Shown here in pieces: positions 22,662 to 34,200 of a stretch of DNA of 64,000 bases. Below the pieces are notes generated by a model. It was not told the DNA's origin. It ran no database searches and worked only from the letters and a program-made list of their open reading frames with translations. Made by a program: the position numbers and the translations under genes. The DNA is taken from positions 558,001 to 622,000 of the forward strand of contig NC_035792.1 of the NCBI RefSeq assembly GCF_001653235.2, given 5' to 3'. Within the stretch, counting starts at the first letter, position 1; the number at the start of each line of letters is the position of its first letter. The stretch comes from Pochonia chlamydosporia 170 (taxonomy: Eukaryota; Ascomycota; Sordariomycetes; Hypocreales; Clavicipitaceae).

Positions 22662-24411
22662 ATGTGTATCATGGACATCTTGCTCATTATTTACACAATA
22701 TGTGCTTGTGTCGTCGCTGGTCGAAATTGCGCGCTCTGTGCGACTAAGTCTGTGCCCGGCGGACAATACGGCGGTGATGATATTTCAGTCGCTAATGAAG
22801 CGTTTGAACGATTCATTCTGGGACAGATGGAAGAATGGCACGTTCCTGGTCTTGCAATGGCCATTGTTGAAGGAAATAAAACCTGGTCCAAGGTGGTTGC
22901 GGCCTCTCCTTAACTATACCCAGCGCTGACTGAAGTTCCAGGGCTTTGGATATGGAACTTTGCGCTCTGAACCAGTCACTCCTTCAACGTTATTCTACTG
23001 TGGTAGTATGACCAAATCATTCACAGCGGCAGCATTATCGTTACTTGTTGATGATCACAACAATACACTTCAATGGACCACACCAATCTCCAGCTTGTTG
23101 AAGGATTTTATCCTGTCGGATAATTGGGCTACTGAGCATATAACTATTCAAGACGCGCTAAGTCACAGAACTGGATACCCTCGACATGACTTCTCAGGTC
23201 CGTTTGGAAACTCCTCCATGGATATGATTCGTAGATTTCGGCACCTTCCCATGTCGAAAGAACCTCGAGTCATTTGGCAGTACAACAACATGATGTACGG
23301 CACATTGGGATACCTAGTAGAGCAAGTAAGCAGAATCAAGTTGCCCGAGTTCTTCCGGCGCAGATTATGGCACCCGATGGGCATGATGAACACATATTTG
23401 GACCCGGATGAAGCATTAGCGAGCGGAAATCAGCTTGCCCATGCGTACTACTACGACAACGATACTCAGACATTCGGACTCCTGCCGTGGAATGACGAAG
23501 CGAGTGTTGCTGGTGCTGGTATGGCGATATCGTCTGTACTCGACTGGTCTCGATATATACGACACATGATTGAAGAATCAGGACCTATTTCAAAAGCTGG
23601 CCATGCTGCACTAAAGGCACCGCACATGGTCTCGGAACAAGACAGACGCATATACTCTGGCACAGAGTTTTACGGTCTAGGATGGGCATCTAATATTATC
23701 CAAAATGAAGCCGTGTGGTATCACTCTGGCAGAGTGAGTGGCATGCTGTCATACATGGCATTTGTTCCAAGTCGGCAATTTGGCTTCGTTATAATGCTTA
23801 ATACCGAGAGTGTGGCAGCACTCGACTCCGTGTTCTCTGCTACTTTGTTCAACTATTTTAGGGTAGCAGAATCGAAGCACAGCAACATACGGGCAGAGTA
23901 AGTGAGAAAAGGGCCTAGGGAGATATTGTACTGACTATTTGGCAGATGGTATGACTTATTAAAGGCTTCAGATGAGAATCTGCGCAATTGCTCGGCTCGA
24001 TTATACCCTGGTTTCAGTACTGACGCAACTCCGTCAAAGATAGCACTGGATGATCTTGTGGGACGCTACTACAATGATGGCTATGGCTATGCCAATATAA
24101 CTCTCAGATGCGACGACTGGCAATCTCCGGCAGGCTCACCAACAAAGTTCACTCTGACACCTGATAGGTGCCGGCTGGTTATCCCCAGGTCAGAGCTGTT
24201 TGGAAAAAGAGTGTCGTTTCAGCTGCAGTACGTAACTGGAGACAAGTGGCTGGCATGGCTATTTGTTGATGACTATGAAACAGTTAAGCGGCCTACCGGC
24301 TGCTATCGAGCTGAACTTAAACTTGGTGATGGTGGAAAGCCGGATGGCCTTGGGTTAGATATTAGGATGGAAGGGGATGATGTACCGCTGACTTGGTTTA
24401 GAAGAACATAG
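22662..24411 (+). CDS. Secreted beta-lactamase-family serine hydrolase
   Basis: Exons 22662-22892, 22942-23897 and 23946-24411 join in phase to 550 residues. The N-terminus MDILLIIYTICACVVAG is a likely signal peptide or anchor. The class C beta-lactamase/esterase signature is complete: SMTK (residues about 99-102, the nucleophile Ser and Lys), YNN in WQYNNMMYGTLG, and HSG in VWYHSGRVSG replacing the KTG box. These enzymes hydrolyse esters, amides or peptides rather than necessarily beta-lactams; related fungal enzymes occur both alone and in secondary-metabolite clusters. The C-terminal 150 residues look like the accessory beta-barrel seen in this group (GRYYNDGYGYANITLRC). The natural substrate is unknown. 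Confidence 0.88.
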
Positions 24412-24843
24412 ATCCATGCAAACTAGAGTCAGGAATCCAAGGTTTGATCCTAACTAAGAGGCTGGTGTCGTCTGTTTCTGGGAGTGTATAATGAGCCCAA
24501 TATCAGAATTGCGAGAAAGGTTCGTTATACTACTATGTGTAGACGTCTGTCTTAATTACTGCTGTATCCTTGGCATAATAGAAAAAAATGGATGGCGAGT
24601 ATTCTGTCATTCTAATATTTAAACCGGCCATAGCATATACGATCGATCAAGAAAGAAACCGAATCTGTCTGCATTCATGTTCTATTTGATACTGCAAAAG
24701 TTTCATCCTTAGTACTAGCCGAAGATTTCGTCGTAGTAATCATATCTTAGCTCCTCTGCGAGCACTTTCCTCCGGAAGAACCAGTTTAGTAATACATGAC
24801 GCGCAGCAGAGCAACCCTCAACAGACAAATACCCAAGCCAACT
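24412..24843. other. Intergenic
   Basis: The 3' flank of the hydrolase gene. No coding frame or repeat is seen. Confidence 0.5.
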
Positions 24844-25311
24844 ATGCCTCCCCAAGTAACTCAAACAACCCTGGCCATGGGCAATGCTACTCGTCAGAAC
24901 TAGGAGGCCAGTCAGGCGTGCTTAACTCTCCCAGGATCGCCTATCACCAGGGACAAGACCAGAGAAGTACATAAAAGCTTAGTCCAGGGAGAAACGCAAC
25001 TCTAACGACTCACAGGTGGCAATTCAGTGGCTTTGCTGCCGTATGAGGAGGTAGTCACATCAGTAACGACATTGATAACACAATTCCTAAGTCAGCGGGA
25101 TGAGGCTCTATACAAAGCATTTTTGGATGGCCAAAAGTCAAACCAGAGCATGGTGGACTCTGCCATGAATATGATGAATGCTGCTGTTAATTGGTAATCT
25201 CTTTAACGTCTTTGTCTTTACAACCGATATTAATACAAATTTCCAATCAGGATGAATCTGCAAATACGAAAGGACCTTGGGATCCCAGGATTCAGAACCA
25301 ATGTACACTGA
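24844..25311 (+). pseudogene. Broken orphan gene with two nonsense codons
   Basis: One reading frame runs from an ATG at 24844 across a TAG and a TAA. It then enters a protein-like stretch (LPYEEVVTSVTTLITQFLSQ, then MVDSAMNMMNAAVNW) and crosses a well-formed intron, 25194-25250, in phase to a stop at 25309-25311. The two stops stand where Gln codons would fit (CAG to TAG, CAA to TAA), as C-to-T change would produce. No family is recognised. It could be a decayed small gene or a fragment of a transposon-encoded protein. Confidence 0.4.
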
Positions 25312-27129
25312 CTTTTAGTCATGCTTGAAGGAGACAACCTTTTGGCGTAGCTGAGGTACAATCACTCACCAGGCTCAACTCGGGCGGCAGGAGCTATAAG
25401 TTAATGATGGCACAAGTCGCTCATTTTGATACCAGAGTTCAGATCGCGAAGGATTAAGAGTCCAAGGGGAGTGGCAGGAAAGAAGGTCGTTGTCACTTGA
25501 ACACAGGTGATTGAATTGGGTGATTTACTTGCCTCAGTGCTGCAGGAATATGTACAGCGGTGAAGCAGTATCTGCATCTATGTCGTCAGACCTGGAAAGG
25601 ACCGGGCATTTCGGCCGCGCAAACTACAGTACAGTATGTTGTTGGCCATGGGTTAACTAACAGATGGCCAGGCTAGGCCCTGCTTGCCTGTTCTCATGTT
25701 GCGCCGGGCCTGTTTCATGGAGAAATCGCTTCATTTGCGGTTCAGGATTGCACCTATCTGGTGGCGTCAGCCGTCGGTGCACGTCAGACGATCGTCCCTT
25801 CCCGGCCCGTTCCAATGGATGTACGGATTAAGCCATTCCGAGGCTAGCTGGCCCAAGCCACTTACCCCATATTGTGCCTCTAGATTTGGCCGTGTCCCGT
25901 CTTTTGACTCCTTGCTATAGAGCATGATTGGATGTACGCTGCCAACTCAGGATGCTGGACGGCATCGCTGATCATTACCTTGGCCCGGATATCAGGACAC
26001 TCGGCCTCACAGCAGACGTGTCTGCATCGTCTACGGAGACGGAGTGCTCGAAGCTCGTGGTCTCATTACCCATCAGCGAGGTTCGAGACCATGACCTGGA
26101 CTAATCCCGGTGCTCCAGAGTGCCAAGACACGGCACACCAGCCGCGTTTAGCAGGTAACCCTCACCTTTCCATGTCAGCTTTCTAGGCAACAATAAGGGA
26201 TCCCTGCCCTACCATGACCAACGTTTCCTCCGAACCAGGCCAGCCTCACTCTGCAAGCCTCTCTTCACCAAACCTTGAATGACATTAGGCGACTGTAATA
26301 GTTCTGTGCCAAGCGCCAACTGCACTTCGACCAAGGCTGACAGACCACTCGAGGCTGACTTTTCCAAAGTAGCTGGGGCATGATTAATTTAGAATATCCC
26401 TCGGATGCAGCAAAAGGGGCAAGCCAAACCCTGCTGGCCCTGTCACTGGCGTCTCTGTTACAGGCATTGGGGTCAACTGGTGGTGTTTTGCTGTTTGTCC
26501 ATTGGTCCCTGTCCCGATTGTGGCGTATTCTAATGGTGGTTGGTGTAGAGCATCTTACTGTGGCTGAGAGCAGAGAGGCTAGGAAATATTCTGTAATTGT
26601 TTTAACATTAGCGAATGTAGAACACCTCCCCTGAATTGTTCGCCGACGGCCAGTTAACAAGGGATCTTGGGGAGAGGCGTACCCCAGCAAGCACCAGGAT
26701 ACGGCAGTATGTACAGTACAGTACATACAAGCCACCTGTCTCAACATCCAAGCACACATATTTCGTGATGGAAAGAAGGAAATGTGCTCAGAACTCTCAA
26801 CGGCTCCGGCACGACGAAGGTTGAAAACTGGCTTAGCTTGTTCCGCCCCTAGTCTGAGGCTAGAGAACCCCCAGGGGGGAATATGCATGAGCCTGCGTAG
26901 GAGAAGTGTCAGAGCAACTCAGCCAACAAACATATCTCGGGCCAATTGTTGAAAAGGGTTCTTGCCCCTGCTCTACCCACCCGAAGCCTGCCGGTATTTT
27001 TGGAATTGAATTTGGACCGTGTGTGGAGTGCTGCTCTCTGGTTGCTGACTTCGGCTCTTCTTGGTCCCAAGGGCTGCTTCCACCAAGTGTCTGTGTCTAT
27101 ACATTCCACAAAAGATTGTAAGCGATATC
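25312..27129. other. Long intergenic region
   Basis: Composition is balanced. The longest frame is minus 26265-26888 (207 codons). It has no splice partners, no signal sequence and no recognisable motif, and plus-strand frames overlap it. The last few hundred bases should hold the promoter of the dynamin-like gene. Confidence 0.4.
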
Positions 27130-30113
27130 ATGGAGTCGTCATTCGACATCAACGCACTTGCTCAGCTTGGTCGCGAGCAGAAAACACTACTTGACACTGT
27201 CGATAGTCTTCGTGGGCTTGGCGTTGAGCTTGACTCCCTCCCCCAGATTGTGGTGGTTGGCGACAAATCATCTGGCAAGAGCTCTGTTCTCGAAGCCATA
27301 TCCCGCGTTCCATTCCCTGTGAAGAGCAGTCTTTGCACAAGATGTCCTACAGAGCTTGTTTTAAGAAAGGCGCCAGAGGCGAAAGTCGCAGTCAAGATCC
27401 GCAGCAAGGATGCAGAGCGTGATGTTATGTTCAGCAAAGATCATCTCGCCGGCGATGTCCTGTCATCTATCATTGAGAAAGGGAAAGAGGAGATGGGCAT
27501 TGGAAAGGGTAGTGCAGACTTTTCGGAAGAAATCCTCCACATCGAGATATCCGGTCCTGAATTGCCGCACTTGACCCTCGTTGATTTGCCGGGGCTCTAC
27601 CGTGCAACCACCGAGGGTGAATCGGAAGAAGGAATGGAGATGGTCCGTTCGCTGGCGCTGCGTTACATGAATCAAAAAAACACCATCATTCTTGCCGTAG
27701 TCGCAGCTAGCAGCCCTGCCTCGACGCAAGAGGTGCTGAGTTTGGCAAAGTCTTGCGATCCAACCCGCGAACGGACGATAGGCGTTATTACCAAGCCAGA
27801 TCTGCTCCAGTCACTATCTCCCGAGGAAAGAGACATCATCCAGCTTGCACAAAACCAGGAACTCGCTCAGACACTCAGATTGGGGTGGCACATTTTACGG
27901 AATAGGAGCAGCTTGGAGACCGACGAGAACAATGGCGGTTACTCAAAATCATCAAACCAAGAGAGAGATGAGACAGAAACTAAGTTCCTCGGTTCGGGGT
28001 CCTGGACAGCCATCCCGTTCCAAGACCGAGGCGTGGAAACGCTCAGGGAAAAGCTCGGCTCAATACTTACATCGCATGTGCAGGCTAGCCTCCCCGAGCT
28101 CATAGACAATATGGAACGAAAGCTTAAAACTTACGAACACGCATTGGCGAAAATCGGCAAGGCTCGAAAAACAGACCCCGAGAAACGAGGCTACATCTTC
28201 AACATAGTGAGCCAGTACCGCGATGTCGCTCAAGCAGCCATTCGCGGTATATACGATCACCCATTTTTTCGCAAAATCGACACAGGTACACCAATCGCAA
28301 GTCTTGTTAGATGTGACGAGCGTAAACTTCGCGCCGTCGTCCGCAACTTGAATTGTGCGTTTGACACGGTAATTTCAACAAATGGTGCAAGGCGGACGTG
28401 GCCACGGCTGGTTTCATTAACTGATGATGAAGGCATGACCAATGTCCCTGAGTCACTAAAGCCGTGGATAAATCTCCTTGATACTCCAAGTCCGACATTT
28501 GTCACCTGGGAGAATCTCAAAGCAGAACTCGAAACCATGGCAGCCAATAGCAGAGGCAATCAGTTCCCTGGGTCACCAAACGATAGCCTTGCTTTGGAAC
28601 TCTTTCGGGATCAGATTCAAAAGTGGCATAAGATTGCTTCTACATATATCAGGCTAGTCCTTCAAATAAGCAGAATATTCGTTCAGTTAGCCCTAGATCA
28701 CATTACAGGATCGAATAAGGTCACCAAAGACGCATTATACGAGGAATTTGTGGATCGATTCTTCGATAAAAGGACGTCAGAACTGGATACAAAGCTTATC
28801 GAACTGATTCAGCATTATCAAGATGGTAATGTCGTTTGCCTAGAAGATGAGTTTCGGAGGCGTGTTGCGAGCCGCAACAAGCTGACTCTTGCCACACGAA
28901 TCAAACAGACATTGCCAGAGAACGGTGATGTTGTGGCACATGGTCTTACCAGAGATGATGTTTTCAATTCCATTAAAAATGCAGCGTCAGAAACAATGGA
29001 CTGGTATGGCTTGGAGCATGCCGTTGATATAATGAGTATCTACTATCATGTCAGTCTCACTATGAATTCTTTGGTTAACTTCTTGTGCTGACAACAGGTA
29101 CAGATGTCGTTGAGAACCTTCACGGATAACGTGATAATTTTAGCGGTAGAGAACTGTCTCATTTCTAAAATCCCAAACCTGTTTAAAGATATCATGGAGA
29201 AGATGGATAAAGCAACATTGGACAAGCTCTCAGCTGAACCGCGGCTCATAAGCCAAGAACGCAATCGGCTTCAAAAAGAAGTGGACGCACTGAAGAATGG
29301 CTTGCGTATCTGTGAGAAAAACCGACCGTTGATAGGGTCTCGTGAGTATACCGCTAGTCAATCCGCACAAGGCGGCTATTTTCTAACAGTTAGAAGTCCT
29401 TCCACAGAAGGATACGACTCGGGGCAACAGCCCTGAGTCAAATGAGAGCATCAGCTGCAACTTTACAAGCATTGACAACGCTGCTTCTACAGAAGAGGCA
29501 GTTACACCAACAAGGCCTATTCAATCTCCCTCGTCTTCAACCTCTGCAGCACATATTGAAGCAACTACAACTGGGTCTTCTGCACTACTCGCCAGCAAGT
29601 CACCAAAACGGGAGAGTGAAACCCCCCACACTAACTCCCCACTTGGTGCAAAGAGTCCTACTCCCGTCAAGGACGAAAAGGGAGGCATTTCGCCTAGGGT
29701 TGCATGTTCTGTGGGGGATCACCTCGAAATCAAGGCCATTTCTACTAAGGAGAACGCTGGGAGCAGTCCTCCTTTGGGGAGGGACGAAAATGTGCGCTCT
29801 GTGGGAGCAAAGACATGTAGACATGATGGAGTTGCAGCCAAAGGTACGTCACGCGTCACCCATTGGAAAGTTTTTCCGCTCTAAAAAAAATATGTCGCAA
29901 GTGAAGCCCAGTGACATTCTTAGTCAAGAACTCCTTGATACCCGCAGCGAGGTTTGGCATGTGGAAAATATTGGGCTGGGGACTTGGGAAAACGAGCCTG
30001 ACCTATCGGTCAAGAATCATATAGTTAGCATATGCTGCAGCTATCAGCTTGGACCTGCACGGAAGGAATTTTCTCCGGAGGAATTACGGTTAAAGTATAA
30101 ATTACTTCACTGA
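27130..30113 (+). CDS. Dynamin-like large GTPase
   Basis: Exons 27130-29049, 29098-29341, 29394-29843 and 29902-30113 join in phase to 941 residues. G1 is GDKSSGKSS (44-52), G3 is LVDLPGLYRATTEGES and G4 is VITKPDLL; the middle and GED-like regions follow (residues about 300-720). After about residue 745 the protein turns Ser/Thr/Pro-rich. It ends in FSPEELRLKY, resembling the FEELRL-type ending common in fungal Mx/dynamin-like proteins. These proteins polymerise and hydrolyse GTP; roles range from membrane remodelling to an antiviral role known only from animal Mx. In fungi this expanded subgroup is uncharacterised. The last intron uses a weaker acceptor (GCAAG) and is the least certain; without it the protein would stop at 29884. 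Confidence 0.85.
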
Positions 30114-30269
30114 TAGTGTTGTTAAATACGTCACGGATGGCTAGCCATCATGAGGACTTGGCTGTATGTTAACTGATATCGCGGAGTGCTAGCTGCGGGC
30201 CAAATTGGCAATAAACCTTGACCTTGACTGAACCAACTAGAGGGGGACTGAGCCGTTTTATGTAGAATG

Positions 30270-31083
30270 GTCATGTTTAATGTTACACTAGAAGCATCTA
30301 ATGATAAAGCAGGAGTATTACTCTTGCAATAGAAAAACGTAATCCTTAGAGAGATACCACTACTAGACTATAATAATATTAGTATATAGATAGAGCTAGT
30401 TGCCTTAATACTAGGATAAGAATAAGCTATTAAATAATATATACTAGCACTAAGAGGAAATAATATAGCTATTATAATCCTAGCAGAAGAATTTAAAATA
30501 GTAACTAAAGAAGAAAAAGAACCATAAGGAGAACATATAGATAACTCGTATATAATGTAAAGGTCTGGGCTTAAGCCCAGTCTAGTCTTTAGTGCGCGCA
30601 ACCAAGGGAGCCTGTATAGTGCTAGATTGAACAGTCACAAGGGACTAGTTCAATTCGTACTCTTTTGCCGTAATGGCCAAAGGGCCCGGAGCAACCGGTA
30701 TGTCTGCGGCTAGCACCCGCGATGGCCCAATCGGGCTAGACCATAACATATAAGACTAATATATAAGAATTATACTAGTATCTTATAGGTATCTTATGCT
30801 TACCTTATATATAATATATATTTCTAAATAAAAGCATAGTTAAATGCTTTTTCTATTATACTTTAAGAATATATAAGTATTTTAATATACCTAGTAAATA
30901 AGCTTAGGGAATAAAGGGTAATAATATAATAAAATAATTATATTATAATTATTAAACCTAATCTAAGTATATCCTTAGACTATAGAAATAAATTAGGATT
31001 TAGAAAAATATATAGAATAAATACTTACTAATTATATATATTCTAAAAGGCTTATAAATAGCATAATAATATTAGAAAGAAAT
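30270..31083. repeat. A+T-rich RIP-like relic
   Basis: TpA-rich, stop-filled sequence that begins about 160 bases after the dynamin-like gene. It is interrupted by the solo LTR at 30554-30748. The element type is not recognisable. Confidence 0.55.
30554..30748. repeat. Solo LTR, family B, barely mutated
   Basis: A 195-bp unit starting TGTAAAGGTCTGGGC and ending CTAGACCATAACA. A perfect 5-bp target duplication TATAA lies at 30549-30553 and 30749-30753. It is GC-rich and keeps CpG sites in the middle of an A+T-rich island, so it probably arrived after the surrounding DNA was mutated. Confidence 0.85.
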
Positions 31084-31088
31084 ATAAA

Positions 31089-31267
31089 TGTAAGGTGCAC
31101 AAGCGCACAGACCCCGCTTTGCTACCACTTACGTGTTAACACATAATTGCTGCTATTTAGCTAGCATCTTACACATCTAGATATATAAGGGTAAGCTTAA
31201 GTCTTAAATATAATATACCCTCTTGCTGCTATCTAGCTTTATCTTCTAATACACTATACACATTATA
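31089..31267 (+). repeat. 5' LTR of the gypsy element
   Basis: It starts TGTAAGGTGCACAAG and ends CACATTATA, the terminal ACA having decayed. It is 179 bp, the same length as the 3' LTR, and differs from it almost only by C/T and G/A changes. Confidence 0.9.
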
Positions 31268-34200
31268 ATTCTTAAGCTTCCTTTTAAGCTACCTAGAAGC
31301 AATATAGAGACTAAAAGCACGCAAAATACTCTTATACCTATAGTAAGCACCTAAATAGCCTTAAGTGTAAAAAATACTATAACCTCCTACTAAGAGATAG
31401 CAGTTTTCCTCCTAATTAAGGCAAAGTAAGTAGCTATTTACGCGCAAATTATATAGCTAGAGAAACTATAGAAATTATAAGAATAAAAGGACTAATTACT
31501 CTAACTTATAAATTATATAGGTAGCTACTTATCTAGCAATACTATAATAAGGCGTTAGCAAGACTCCTAGAACTCCTTAGGTAGTAGTAGCTAGGAGATT
31601 AAGGTTAAGAATATTATAGCTCTCTCTTACCTAACTAACCTGTAAAAGCACAAGATCTAGATAAATAACCTAACTTATGCCTTTAATAGGGCAAAATATA
31701 AGTACTATTATAACTATTAAAAGATCCTCTTTACTCTTAACTATATAACCTCCACATATAGGGCAAGATAGGACTAATACCTTAATAATAAACTAGATAA
31801 TAAGCAGGAGGAGATTAAAGATAACTGGGATAAATTCTAGGCTTAGATACTTACCCTACTAAAGAACGCCACAAATAGGAAAGCCTAGATAGCAATATAG
31901 CTTAAAAAGGCCTAATAGCTTAGCAGGTAAAGCCCTATAGACTTTAGCATCTACCTTAATTTACTAGAGAAACACCTAGAAAGACCTAGCAAAAAGGCCT
32001 AGGTGCTTACCTTCTTTATAAAGCTATACTCTAAGCTATAAGACTATATTAACCTATATGCCTTAATAACTAGCCTAGCCTAAGAAGAGGTTATATAATT
32101 AGCCTAGTAATTCTAGGAAGTAATGCTAGGGAAGAATAAGCAAAAATAAGAGAAAGCCTCTAGTAGGAAAGGGAGCTATAAAGCTAGTAAGTACTAACCT
32201 AGCAACTTGCTAGAAAATTACTTCTTTTTCCCCTCTATACTGCTACTAAAATACTAGCCTTCTAGCCTAAATAATATTAGGCCTCCCTGGAAACCTTAGT
32301 GCTATAACTATAAAAGCAAGGGATACTTACGCTTAGCCTATAATAAGCTACTAAAAGACTCGCAAAATGCTCTAGAAAATAGCTAGCAGCAGAAGTAATT
32401 ACTCTTACTTCTGCTACCCAAAAGGAAGTACCTATAGGGTGCTACTTTAAGGGTAAGGTAATTATATATAGCTAAAAAGCTATTAATATATATATAAATC
32501 TTAATAGCTATACTGCTATAAACCTTATAAGTATCTAATTTATAAAAGAATACTAACTCCCTAAGGCAATTATAACTACCCCTATTATACACGCAATTAG
32601 TAACCTTATAGTTTCCTAGTATAGCGTGTATAAAGTCCCCCTTACTGTAATAGACTTATAGGAGTAGGAGAAGTAGTTCTCTATACTATATATTGCTATT
32701 AATAGAGACCTAAATCCCTAGGAAAGTCCCCTACTAATTAGGATATATATACTAGCTACTTATAGGATATACCTATCTATATACAGCTAAGAATAGTAGT
32801 ATAAGACTTATAGAGACTATTTTAAGCTACTTAATGCCTAGCAATTTGCTAGGAAAGCTTAAGATATAGCTTTTATATACTCTATATCTATAATCCTAAG
32901 TAAGGATTTATTACCTATAGAGGATAAAAACCTAGCAAAAGAACTAGAAAATCTAGAGGATATCCTAGTAGAGCTAAGAGCATTTACAAATGTATTTATA
33001 GATATATAAGTAAGCATTCTGCCCTCTTATAAGAAATCTAATTATAATATTAACCTAATATCTAGCATAACGCTACTATATAGTTCTATCTACCCTCTCT
33101 CTTAGAGAGAATTAATAGAACTATAGTAATACCTTAAGGATAACCTAGTAAAGGGATAGATAAGACTATCTAAGAGCCTAGTAGGGGCCCTAATCCTATT
33201 TATGCTAAAGAAAGATAGAATGCTCTAACTATATATTAACTATAGGGGACTTAATAAGATAACAGAAAAGAATTACTATATATTACCCCTAATTTTAGAG
33301 ATTCTAGATAGGTGCTAAGAAGCTAAATTCTTCTCTAAGATTAATATTAAAGATGCCTACTATTAAATCTATATTAAGAAAGGGGATAAGTAGAAGACTG
33401 CTTTTAGGACTTACTATAGCTATTATAAATATCTAGTAATACCCTTTAGGTTAACTAATACCCTAGCTACCTTCTAAAGCTATATCTACTAGGCTCTAAG
33501 GGAGCTAGTTAATACTATTTATATAGTATATCTAGATAATATTCTTATCTTTTCTAAGACTAAGAAAGATTATACTAAATATATATAATAAGTACTAGAG
33601 AGAATAAGAGTAATAGAGTTATTTGCTAAACCCTTAAAATGCTCCTTCTACTAGAACTTAGTAGAGTTCCTAGGGTTTATCCTCTTAATTAATAGGATAT
33701 CTATAGACTCTTAGCAAGTTAATACTATCCTATAATAGAAGGAGCCTACTACTTATTAAGAGGTATAGGTCTTTCTAGAATTCTATAACTTTTATAGGCA
33801 GTTTATATAGGGATACTCTAGTATTATAGCACTATTAAATGCTCTTATAAAGGGTAGCTAATAGGGGACTAAGCTAGAGCCTATTATACTAGAAAGCAAG
33901 AAGAAATAGGCATTTACTTGCCTAAAGGCTGCCTTTAAGGAGGCACCTCTCCTCTAATATTATAATCTAGAACTCCCTATACGCATAGAAATAGATACCT
34001 CTAATTTTGCTATAGTAGGCATTCTCTTATAGCTAGATATTTAGGAGCAATATTACCTAATAGCCTTCTAGTCTTAGAAATTTACAGACACAGAAAGGAA
34101 CTATAGAATGCTAGACTAAGAACTACTTGCTATAGTAGAGTTATTTAAGCACTAATAATATTATATTAAAGGGGTAGCTAACCTAGTTAAGGTTCTATTA

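Noticed and set aside
26040..26115. Sequence GAGGTTCGAGACC resembling a tRNA B box
   Set aside because: No matching A box at the right distance and no cloverleaf can be drawn.
26265..26888. 207-codon minus frame
   Set aside because: Single unspliced frame, composition and residues unlike a protein family, plus frames overlap it.
30630..30670. AGTTCAATTCG resembling a tRNA or SINE promoter box inside the family B LTR
   Set aside because: The TGT...ACA ends and 5-bp duplication make it an LTR; no A box is found.
32383..32592. 69-codon minus frame in the gypsy element
   Set aside because: A chance frame in A+T-rich decayed retrotransposon sequence; the real gag/pol reads on the plus strand.
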